Shown here: positions 22,188-29,338 of the stretch, piece by piece | Layout: each line of letters starts with the position of its first letter | Position numbering within the stretch: position 1 is the first letter of the stretch | NCBI GenBank assembly: GCA_938008555.1 | Contig: CALLKE010000084.1 | Coordinates: 1 to 29,338, forward strand | Source: an uncultured Pedobacter sp. | GTDB lineage: Bacteria > Bacteroidota > Bacteroidia > Sphingobacteriales > Sphingobacteriaceae | DNA: 29,338 nt | Direction: 5' to 3' | Made by a program: the position numbers and the translations under genes | Notes under the pieces: generated by a model | Database searches by the model: none | What the model saw: only the letters and a program-made list of their open reading frames with translations | What the model was told of the DNA's origin: nothing

Positions 22188-25076
22188 GTGAACAGATTTC
22201 TAGCAATAACAATAGCTCTCTTTTTAATAACATTTAAAAATGTTGAAGCACAAGTTGGGCCAATGCGATCTGGCCCACAACCATCCCATATCAACTGGTG
22301 TAGTATCGAAAATCATGCAGTAAAAGTTATTTTTCCTGACTCTAATCTGAAAGAAGCGCAACGAATAGCTGATGTTATTCAACATGTCAACCAAAAAGCA
22401 ACGGTTTCTATTGGAGCTAAGCATCAAAAAATTGATCTTCTTTTGAACCCTAGTGCAGCTCAAGCAAATGGATATGCAGCCTTAATGCCATATCATAGTC
22501 AATTTTATGCAACTGGATCACAAAACTTTAGCTATTTCAGCGCATTGGATTGGCTCGACAATTTAGCTATTCATGAATATCGACACAGCCTGCAACTTTG
22601 CAATGCCAATAGAGGCAATACGAAGCTTTTTCATCTTATTGCTGGAGAGGCAGGATGGGCAGCAGGTGTAAGCTATTCTATCCCCGACTGGTTTTTGGAA
22701 GGAGACGCGGTATTAGCCGAAACTATTTTATCGCCTGCTGGTCGTGGCCGTACACCTAGCTTTTTTGAAGAACAAAGAGCCCTGTTATTAAATGGTAAAA
22801 ATTACTCCTACATGCAGGCTAGAAATGGATCGTTTAGAAACTTGATCCCGAGTCATTATCCACTTGGTTATGCCTTGGTCAATTATAGCAGAAACCAGTA
22901 TGGACCTGAACTATGGTCGAAAGTATTGGCTGATGCAGGTAGTTACAAATCGGGCAAGAAAAAGCATTTTGTATACCCATTTTCAAATTCACTGAAACAC
23001 CATACAGGCATATCCACGCCTACGCTGTATAAGTTAGCCTATGCAGATCTGAAGGAGCAATGGGAGAAAGAATTGGCTACGTTAAAATTGACTCCAACCG
23101 AGGCAATGATTCATCATCGTCCAAAAGTGGTGGCAAATTATGTATTCCCTCATTTTTTAGCAGATGGTAGTATCATTTGTCTGAAAAACAGCTATGAGGA
23201 GACAACTAAATTGATAAAAATTAAGGATGGTGTTGAAAGCGCATTAACTTCGATAGGAATGGCTACTGAGCCGTTCTTAGCTTTTGAAAATAATAAAGCC
23301 ACATGGACAGAAATACGTAAAGATGGACGCCGAGATGCTGTTGAATATAGTGTGGTAATGAGCTTTGACCTAGCTTCTGGTCTAAAGAAACAACTAACCC
23401 GAAAGAGCAAGTACTTCAGCCCAGCTTTTTCGTTCGATGGTAATAGCTTGGTTGTTGTTGATGCCAATGAATACATCCGCAATAGTCTGAAAATACTCCA
23501 TGCAAAAACAGGTTCAGTTATTCAAACTATTCCGAATGAGCAAAACGATTTCTTGTCCTATCCTAAATGGGCTAATCAGGATTCAAGCATTATTTATTTG
23601 GCTAAACGAAACTCGAAGGTATGTATGCTTAAATACGATTTGACTTCTAAAACCACGACCGAGTTAACAGATTGGTCTTCGCATACTATTGGAGCTTATA
23701 CGATTCATCAAGATCTGGTTTATTTCACTTCATCTTTCTCTGGGATAAATAACATTTATACGGTTAATATAAATGGAGATAAACAAATTCGCCAAATGAC
23801 GTCCGTGCGTATAGGGGCCGATATGCCTGCCGTGTCAGTAGATCGTCAACAACTGGCTTTGATCGAGCAAACCGAGATGGGTAAACAATTGAGCTCGTTA
23901 CCTGTGCATCAAGATGCACTTGTCTCGGCTCCTATTCAAATGCTTGCTCCTGTGGATATGGAGAGGTATCGTGTATTAACTACCAATGTGGAGACTAATA
24001 TTTTAGATGATATCCCGCAAGGAAATTATCAGGTGCAGAAATATGGTGGCTTATTGCCTGGTGTCAAATTACATAGTTGGTTGCCATCGTTTTCGTTTCC
24101 GTCCGATGCAAATGCTCGAGACCTGGGAGTAATTAGTGCAGTAAACGATATACTTGGAAACTTTTCAGCCAATTGGGTGGCCAAGTATAATACCAACGAA
24201 GGTGCCTCTCATTATGGTGTTGGCTGTACCTATTCAAAATATTTTTTGCCCATCTCTGCAGAAATGAGTTTAGGAAACAGGGCGACAAATAGCCTTTCGG
24301 CTGATGGAAAAGCCATCGTTCTTAAAACATTTAGTCAAGTAGATGTGGGCTTGGGGCTTTCATTGCCACTTAGTTGGTATCGAGGAAATTATTTTACAGG
24401 GTTGAAGGTGCATACTTTTATTAGTCACACCACAACTGGTCATGATGATTTTCGAGGGATGGGTGGAAGTGAATCACTTCAGTTTAATTCCATGAAAGTA
24501 AATGCCACATTTTTCAATGTTCGGCAAAGGGCACTTCAAAATACAAACACCAAATGGTCGCAGGCAGTAGAATTAGGTTATAATCGATCTTTAAATAAGG
24601 CTGTATCGGCAAATCGATTGACGCTAAAAATGAATGCAACAACGACTGGCTTGTGGAAAAACCATGGTTTGCAGTTTGGATTTAAACTAGTAAAAGAGCA
24701 AAACAGTAATGATTATCTGTACGAAGACTTATTTGAACATGCACGTGGTTACGGCTCCGTTCCGCGTGATTTAGAATATGTGGTTTCGGTAGACTATAGT
24801 TTTCCGTTATGCTATCCTGATTTTGGCTTTGGCGGCGCACTCTTCTTTAATAGAATTCGGGCAAATCTTTTCTACGATATGGGCCGACTTCAACAGAACA
24901 TAAATCATACGGTATCAAGTCAAAATTCGACAGGTGCAGAAATAATCATCGATATGAAATTTTTGAATACGATACCTTTGGCTATCGGTTTTAGAAACTC
25001 TTTTTTACTGAACCAAAATCCACGTAATCTGGGTGAGAAGACTAGTCTGAGCTTCTTTCTTACGACGCCTATTTAA
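22188..25076 (+). CDS. Secreted gluzincin-like/beta-propeller protein with C-terminal barrel-like domain
   Basis: A 962-residue protein starting at GTG with a clear signal peptide (residues 1-21, cleavage after VEA). The first part has HEYRH at 129-133 and PDWFLEGDAVLAE with Glu171, the arrangement of an HEXXH-plus-Glu zinc peptidase of the gluzincin (peptidase MA) type. Residues about 315-570 show repeated blade-like stretches such as YPKWANQDSSIIYLAK and DLVYFTSSFSGINNIY, consistent with a TolB-like propeller. From about 620 to the end the sequence is rich in alternating aromatic/glycine strands like a surface-antigen barrel. I infer an outer-membrane-anchored metalloprotease or a binding protein derived from one. 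It lies downstream of the peptide genes but behind a terminator, so a link is not shown. Confidence 0.65.
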   Translation: MNRFLAITIALFLITFKNVEAQVGPMRSGPQPSHINWCSIENHAVKVIFPDSNLKEAQRIADVIQHVNQKATVSIGAKHQKIDLLLNPSAAQANGYAALMPYHSQFYATGSQNFSYFSALDWLDNLAIHEYRHSLQLCNANRGNTKLFHLIAGEAGWAAGVSYSIPDWFLEGDAVLAETILSPAGRGRTPSFFEEQRALLLNGKNYSYMQARNGSFRNLIPSHYPLGYALVNYSRNQYGPELWSKVLADAGSYKSGKKKHFVYPFSNSLKHHTGISTPTLYKLAYADLKEQWEKELATLKLTPTEAMIHHRPKVVANYVFPHFLADGSIICLKNSYEETTKLIKIKDGVESALTSIGMATEPFLAFENNKATWTEIRKDGRRDAVEYSVVMSFDLASGLKKQLTRKSKYFSPAFSFDGNSLVVVDANEYIRNSLKILHAKTGSVIQTIPNEQNDFLSYPKWANQDSSIIYLAKRNSKVCMLKYDLTSKTTTELTDWSSHTIGAYTIHQDLVYFTSSFSGINNIYTVNINGDKQIRQMTSVRIGADMPAVSVDRQQLALIEQTEMGKQLSSLPVHQDALVSAPIQMLAPVDMERYRVLTTNVETNILDDIPQGNYQVQKYGGLLPGVKLHSWLPSFSFPSDANARDLGVISAVNDILGNFSANWVAKYNTNEGASHYGVGCTYSKYFLPISAEMSLGNRATNSLSADGKAIVLKTFSQVDVGLGLSLPLSWYRGNYFTGLKVHTFISHTTTGHDDFRGMGGSESLQFNSMKVNATFFNVRQRALQNTNTKWSQAVELGYNRSLNKAVSANRLTLKMNATTTGLWKNHGLQFGFKLVKEQNSNDYLYEDLFEHARGYGSVPRDLEYVVSVDYSFPLCYPDFGFGGALFFNRIRANLFYDMGRLQQNINHTVSSQNSTGAEIIIDMKFLNTIPLAIGFRNSFLLNQNPRNLGEKTSLSFFLTTPI

Positions 25077-25108
25077 TTGGTAATTGATGAAATATGATGA
25101 GTTGATCT

Positions 25109-25147
25109 AAATTAGGATTCCTTTTAGGCAAAAAGGGATCCTAATTT
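25109..25147. terminator. Bidirectional terminator between convergent genes
   Basis: A 17-bp stem with a single G-T pair: 25109-25125 pairs with 25131-25147 across the loop AGGCA. It sits between the stop of the propeller gene (+) and rsmD (-). Arms rich in A and T at the outer ends supply U-rich tails in both directions. Confidence 0.75.
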
Positions 25148-25155
25148 GGCAGTGA

Positions 25156-25689
25156 CTATCCAAAGAAACTAAACGAAGACGATCCGTATTTACGTCGCTC
25201 CTTGAAGTGTGGATCATTGTCCATGTGCTTCATACTGGGGTGTTCCAAAATTAAACATCCGGCTGGTTTGAGCAAATTTTGCTCAATTATTTTTGATGGA
25301 ATTTGTGGCAATTGAGGCAAGTCGTACGGAGGGTCGGCAAAAATTAGGTCAAATGGTTCTATCATCTCTTGCATTAAAAACTTAAAAACATTTGCCTTAA
25401 TAGGATGAATGGCCGGTAACTGATATTTTTCAGCCATTGCTTTCAAATAGTTGAAACAGCCAAAATCAGAGTCGACCGAAACAATCTCAGGAACACCTCG
25501 CGAAGCAAATTCTATCGAAATGCTTCCCGTTCCACTGAATAGATCAAGAACGCGTATCTGTTCAAAATCGAATCGATTATTTAAAATATTAAACAATGCC
25601 TCCTTTGCTAAATCCGTGGTGGGTCTTACTGGTAAATTATTAGGTGGGTTTAGACGTAAACCTTTTAGTTGACCACCAATTATTCGCAT
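25156..25689 (-). CDS. rsmD: 16S rRNA (guanine966-N2)-methyltransferase
   Basis: RsmD-type SAM-dependent methyltransferase for G966 of 16S rRNA. The 177-residue product starts MRIIGGQLKG, typical of the family, with the SAM loop LDLFSGTGS (48-56) and the catalytic DPPY motif (119-122). Its start overlaps the end of the DUF3822 gene by 10 bp, so the two are translationally linked, an arrangement I recall from other Bacteroidota. Confidence 0.94.
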   Translation of the reverse strand: MRIIGGQLKGLRLNPPNNLPVRPTTDLAKEALFNILNNRFDFEQIRVLDLFSGTGSISIEFASRGVPEIVSVDSDFGCFNYLKAMAEKYQLPAIHPIKANVFKFLMQEMIEPFDLIFADPPYDLPQLPQIPSKIIEQNLLKPAGCLILEHPSMKHMDNDPHFKERRKYGSSSFSFFG

Positions 25690-26531
25690 AAATCTAAACT
25701 GATGAGAGAGAAAAATAAATGAGGGACTAATTGCTCAGTCAGCTCTGATTGAACAAGTAGTTGTCGTGTATTCAAAAAGTGGATATCGTGGAAATATTTT
25801 TGGATGCGTTGATAGTATGCATCATTTTTCTCGATGGTACCTGCAAGAAGGATTTTTGTTTGTGCTGAATCAATGTTTAACTCTTTCACAGTGGTGAGTA
25901 GAAAGTAATTAAACTCATCCGCATGAACACAGTCGAACAGATTATAAAATATCAGTTCCCCAGAGTCAAATACAGCAATCTCAATGGATGCTGATTGGAT
26001 ATTTAGACCAAGAGAAGTACACTCACTTTCAACAATCATTTGGTTCATGCCTGCAATAAAAGGATCAGCTTGGCTAAAAAAGTGCGGTTGATGAAAGTGC
26101 GTCTGCAATATTTTTTGCAATTCAGGATCTAAACCGATTACGTTTTTTATGCTTACAGATTTGATGTCATTAATTTGGACAGGATGATCAATTTGCGTAC
26201 GTGGCTGGATAAATTTGGCGTATTCCTTTGTGAGTGATTGATCGAAAAGCTCGTTTGGGATAAAGGTGAATTGAGAAGTTTGTAAACTTATTTTGACTTT
26301 CCTGAAAGGAAGCTGAAGCTCTGCCTGCGTATTGAATAGTGTATCTAACCTATCGAGTATGCTTACTTGGCTGTCATTATTAATGAGGCTAGAGCTAAAA
26401 AGTACTTGAAGTTGATTATTGATATCATCCACGATAGCATATGAGATCTGTGAGGGACTCACTTCCATCAGTAGATCATATTCTTCAGCACGTTGTGGTT
26501 GAAAATTTTCGTCTTTAAGATATTGCTCCAT
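25680..26531 (-). CDS. DUF3822 family protein
   Basis: A 283-residue soluble protein of the DUF3822 family, known mainly from Bacteroidota beside rsmD. The region EYDLLMEVSPSQISYAIVDD and internal stretches such as LNIQSASIEIAVFDSGELIF suggest an actin-like/ASKHA-type fold, but I see no complete nucleotide-binding motifs. I chose the ATG at 26531. The earlier in-frame ATG (26567) lies in the centre of a 32-nt inverted repeat and would add a non-conserved tail. Function unknown; its 10-bp overlap with rsmD hints at a link to ribosome maturation. Confidence 0.8.
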   Translation of the reverse strand: MEQYLKDENFQPQRAEEYDLLMEVSPSQISYAIVDDINNQLQVLFSSSLINNDSQVSILDRLDTLFNTQAELQLPFRKVKISLQTSQFTFIPNELFDQSLTKEYAKFIQPRTQIDHPVQINDIKSVSIKNVIGLDPELQKILQTHFHQPHFFSQADPFIAGMNQMIVESECTSLGLNIQSASIEIAVFDSGELIFYNLFDCVHADEFNYFLLTTVKELNIDSAQTKILLAGTIEKNDAYYQRIQKYFHDIHFLNTRQLLVQSELTEQLVPHLFFSLISLDLCE

Positions 26532-26550
26532 GTAATTTATTCTAGCTAAG

Positions 26551-26582
26551 CTAAGACCTACCCTCATGAGGATAGATCTTAG
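26551..26582 (-). promoter_or_regulatory. 32-nt inverted repeat upstream of the DUF3822 gene
   Basis: Two 16-nt arms meet at the centre (CCTCATGAGG, 26562-26571). Read as minus-strand RNA all 16 positions can pair, with two G-U pairs; on the plus strand those two become mismatches. This suggests selection at the RNA level for the minus transcript. No T tract follows, so it is not a normal terminator. It lies in the 93-bp gap after slyD. Confidence 0.5.
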
Positions 26583-26624
26583 TGTATCGTGTTATATGAA
26601 ATAGGTTTTCACAGTCTTCAAATA

Positions 26625-27122
26625 TTAATGTGTGTCTGTTCCATGGATACCATGTGGGTGCCCATGAGCAAGTTCATCAGGTGTGGCTTCACGTACATGT
26701 AAAATGGCGCCTGTAAAATGAAGGTCTTTCCCAGCCATGGGATGGTTTAAATCGGCAATAACGAGGGTTTCTGTTACCTCAATAACACGTGCGTTAAGTC
26801 GATTACCTTCATTGTCTTGTAGTGGAATCATCGAGTTGATTTCTGGTTTCCCCATATCAGCAAATGAATTTAGGGGTAGCTTGGCAACGGCATTGGGATT
26901 GATCGCACCATAAGCATCAGTGGCCGCTAATTCAAAATCGTAACTCGCGCCAGTGGCTAAGCCTTTTAAGTGTTCCTCAAATTTGGGCAACATCATACCC
27001 ACACCATAGAGGAACACAAGTGGATTTTTTTCATTTGCCTGTTCTACAAATACTTTTTCACCATTCTGGTTGATGTGCAAATCATAAGTTAGTGCAACTA
27101 CTGTATTGGGTTTAATGGTCAT
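26625..27122 (-). CDS. slyD: SlyD-like FKBP-type peptidyl-prolyl isomerase
   Basis: A 165-residue cytosolic prolyl isomerase/chaperone of the SlyD type: an FKBP core split by an insert-in-flap chaperone domain. Visible features are VALTYDLHI, PLVFLYGVGMMLPKFEEHL and the flap-distal VIADLNHPMAGKDLHF. The C terminus AHGHPHGIHGTDTH is His-rich, which in SlyD proteins binds Ni2+ or other metals. It lies 34 bp downstream of the YyaL-type gene on the same strand. The symbol is assigned by family resemblance. Confidence 0.9.
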   Translation of the reverse strand: MTIKPNTVVALTYDLHINQNGEKVFVEQANEKNPLVFLYGVGMMLPKFEEHLKGLATGASYDFELAATDAYGAINPNAVAKLPLNSFADMGKPEINSMIPLQDNEGNRLNARVIEVTETLVIADLNHPMAGKDLHFTGAILHVREATPDELAHGHPHGIHGTDTH

Positions 27123-27156
27123 TGATTGAGATTGATTGTGAGGTATGCATGGGGCG

Positions 27157-29205
27157 TCATGCCCTGTTTATAAGCTTATCTCGATTAAAAATTTGTTTAA
27201 TTGCATCGTCCACCTTAGTGTAAGGCAAGTAGCAGACGCTGTTTTTGCAGACAAATAGTTGAGTTTTTGAATCACTCCATTTGTCTCGGAGCAAAGGTAA
27301 GCTTCCTGAAGGTCCGCCCAAAAGAATTTTATTTGGAATAAAGTGTTTTTCTAATTCGCTACGTTTAGCTTCTGCCTCTGGACCTGTAATAGCTATTTCG
27401 AAAAGTCCAAATAACTGATTTAAAAGCAATGAAGCCCAGTTGGAATAAGCTGATCCATGAGGTTTTATATGCGGATATACATTCCGTAGTTGTTGTGAAG
27501 CAATCGCTAAATAATCTGTATGATCAAAAAAATGACCTAGTTTAAATAGGTTATGAGCCATCACGGAGTTGGATGCTGGGATGACATTATCCATAATCTC
27601 CTGCTTGTTGGCAATTAATTGCTCTGCAGATCTGGAAACGTAAAAAAATAATCCGCTCTGCTGGTCATAAAAGTGAGTGACTGCATAATCACATACTTGT
27701 TTGGCTTGCTGCAGCCAGTTTTCATTGAACGTAGCTTCATACAAACCAATTAAACCATCAATCACGAAGGCATAATCATCTAAAAATCCTTCAATGACTG
27801 ACTTCTTCTTAGGGGAATTTTGTGTCCCCGCATAAAGGCGAACCAGCTTCCCATCGACGCATAAGTTTTGTAAAATGAAATTTGCATTTGCTATTGCGAT
27901 ATCAAGAAATTCACTTTTCTGAAATACGCGATATGCATCGGTGTATCCTTTTAGCATCATACCATTCCAGGCAGTCAGTATTTTATGATCTAGGCTAGGG
28001 CGTATTCGCGTCGACCGATAGGCTAGTACCTTGGAACGTGCATTGCCAATTTTCTGTTTAAGTTCCTCTTGCGAGATGCCTAGTTTTTGTGATAGTTCGT
28101 GATCAGTATCTTTTCTGAAAAATACATTAGTCTGTTCTTCTGCCCAATTACCTTCTTTTGTGACGTGATAGTAGGTGCAAAAAAGTGCTGCATCGTCACC
28201 CAAGATTTGGTTTAGCTCCGCTTGGGTAAATGTGTAAAATTTGCCTTCTACTCCTTCACTATCAGCATCCAAGGCCGAATAAAATCCCATTTCGGGAGAT
28301 GTTAGTTCTCGTTTGATGAAATCGAGTGTTTGATACACCACATCTTTATACAAGCCGTCAGGGGTATATTGATACGCTTGGGAGTATAAAGAAACAAGCT
28401 GTGCATTATCGTACAGCATTTTTTCGAAATGAGGAATGTGCCATTTGTCATCTACCGAATAACGGGCAAATCCACCTCCAATATGATCATAAATACCTCC
28501 GAAAGCCATTTTTTGCAAAGTTAGACGTGTGCAGATATTTGCTGCATCGTCTTTCATCAGGTGGGCATACTGGAGCATAAATTGCCAATTATTGGGCAAT
28601 GGAAATTTAGGTGCTCTATTATAGCCACCTTCTGTTAGATCAAAGGAGCGCTTCCAGAGGTCAAAAATGACTTTTATATCTGCTTCAGTGTACTCTTTGA
28701 CTTCAGTGATGAATTGAATTTGTTCGCTTCTACGGATGCCCTCTGTCAATTTGATGGCATATTGTGTTGCCTCGTGCGGTTTCTTGTTCCAGAAGTCGGC
28801 TAAGTTTAGTAATAGGTTTTTCCAGTCGTGTACCTTGAAATAAGTTCCACCATAAATAGGGCTTTGATCGGGTAGGCAAATGCAATTTAATGGCCAGCCA
28901 CCCTGTCCGGTCATCAGCTGAACTGCACTCATGTATAGGTGATCAATATCTGGACGCTCTTCTCGGTCGATTTTAATACAAACAAAATGCTGATTCATAA
29001 TCGCTGCCACCTCTTCATTCTCAAAGCTTTCGTGCTCCATTACATGGCACCAATGGCAAGCAGAATAACCAATGCTGACAATGATGAGTTTATTCTCTTT
29101 TGTTGCTTTTGATAAGGCTTCTGTGTTCCAGGGATACCATTCTACTGGATTGTGCGCATGCTGTAATAGGTATGGTGAAGTTTCAGTAATGAGTTTGTTG
29201 GCCAT
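27157..29205 (-). CDS. YyaL/SSP411-type protein with DUF255 thioredoxin-like domain
   Basis: A 682-residue protein of the YyaL/spermatogenesis-associated protein 20 family: an N-terminal DUF255 thioredoxin-like domain (NKLITETSPYLLQHAHNPV, then SACHWCHVMEHESF with the CHWC motif at residues 50-53) followed by a large alpha/alpha-barrel-like region related to six-hairpin glycosidases. The biochemical role is not established. I chose the ATG at 29205. A TTG six codons earlier is in frame but lacks support. A TAGCTTTG box lies just upstream. It is followed by slyD and may be co-transcribed with it. Confidence 0.9.
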   Translation of the reverse strand: MANKLITETSPYLLQHAHNPVEWYPWNTEALSKATKENKLIIVSIGYSACHWCHVMEHESFENEEVAAIMNQHFVCIKIDREERPDIDHLYMSAVQLMTGQGGWPLNCICLPDQSPIYGGTYFKVHDWKNLLLNLADFWNKKPHEATQYAIKLTEGIRRSEQIQFITEVKEYTEADIKVIFDLWKRSFDLTEGGYNRAPKFPLPNNWQFMLQYAHLMKDDAANICTRLTLQKMAFGGIYDHIGGGFARYSVDDKWHIPHFEKMLYDNAQLVSLYSQAYQYTPDGLYKDVVYQTLDFIKRELTSPEMGFYSALDADSEGVEGKFYTFTQAELNQILGDDAALFCTYYHVTKEGNWAEEQTNVFFRKDTDHELSQKLGISQEELKQKIGNARSKVLAYRSTRIRPSLDHKILTAWNGMMLKGYTDAYRVFQKSEFLDIAIANANFILQNLCVDGKLVRLYAGTQNSPKKKSVIEGFLDDYAFVIDGLIGLYEATFNENWLQQAKQVCDYAVTHFYDQQSGLFFYVSRSAEQLIANKQEIMDNVIPASNSVMAHNLFKLGHFFDHTDYLAIASQQLRNVYPHIKPHGSAYSNWASLLLNQLFGLFEIAITGPEAEAKRSELEKHFIPNKILLGGPSGSLPLLRDKWSDSKTQLFVCKNSVCYLPYTKVDDAIKQIFNRDKLINRA

Positions 29206-29220
29206 GATTGTTGTTTGTAA

Positions 29221-29228
29221 CAAAGCTA
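29221..29228 (-). promoter_or_regulatory. Possible -7 box for the YyaL-type gene
   Basis: On the minus strand TAGCTTTG matches TAnnTTTG exactly and lies 15 bases before the chosen ATG. No good -33 TTTG was found at the usual distance (only TTTT about 17 bases upstream). Beyond it, to the right edge, I see no gene. Confidence 0.35.
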
Positions 29229-29338
29229 AGAACTTAGTTGCGCTGAAAACTAGAACCTACTATTTAGATTATAGGGGACTATCTGCTAGATTACCATATT
29301 TTTAATTTTGTATTTCTTTTAAAATAATTTTATATATT

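Noticed and set aside
27136..27175. Terminator between the YyaL-type gene and slyD
   Set aside because: Only a 4-bp GGGC/GCCC stem without a T tract; too weak to call.
1..29338. CRISPR array, tRNA or rRNA genes, phage or restriction system
   Set aside because: Looked for direct repeats with regular spacers, tRNA-like cloverleaf sequences and typical defence or phage proteins and saw none.

Overview
The window looks like a chromosomal segment of a low-GC member of the Bacteroidota, most likely a Sphingobacteriales-type organism. Support comes from a complete 14-gene complex I operon with a short NuoG, gene neighbours typical of that group (rsmD next to a DUF3822 gene; pyrE, a NUDIX gene and coaD together), several TAnnTTTG-type -7 boxes, and double-glycine leader peptides starting MKNL. 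The taxon is an inference from gene content, because no rRNA or other marker gene is present.

Layout. 157-1392: a structurally complete ISAs1-family insertion sequence with 17-bp terminal inverted repeats and a perfect 10-bp target duplication, inserted 56 bp upstream of nuoA; its transposase carries one in-frame TGA. 1449-14554: nuoA to nuoN, proton-pumping NADH:quinone oxidoreductase. Most junctions are tight or overlapping, but four gaps (A/B, K/L, L/M and the one after N) hold hairpins or repeat-like DNA. 14693-18829 (+): a DedA membrane protein, inorganic pyrophosphatase, a CorC/HlyC-type CBS protein, RsmE and a DUF4159 protein. 18892-19948 (-): an SRPBCC protein and pyrE. 19951-20559 (+): a NUDIX hydrolase whose start lies 2 bp from the pyrE start and whose end overlaps coaD (20537-21016, -).

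21017-22187 is an AT-rich accessory stretch with two small genes (21423-21629 and 21787-21960). Both encode peptides with a 23-residue double-glycine leader followed directly by a Cys-aromatic-Trp-Cys core. This pair is the best candidate for something undescribed. No processing or export gene is visible in the window. Next comes a 962-residue secreted protein (22188-25076) that appears to combine a gluzincin-like HEXXH domain, a beta-propeller and a C-terminal beta-rich, probably outer-membrane, domain.

25156-29205 (-): rsmD, a DUF3822 protein, a SlyD-like prolyl isomerase and a YyaL/SSP411-type protein with a thioredoxin-like domain. The window thus combines core energy metabolism and housekeeping genes with one recent IS insertion and one small peptide locus.
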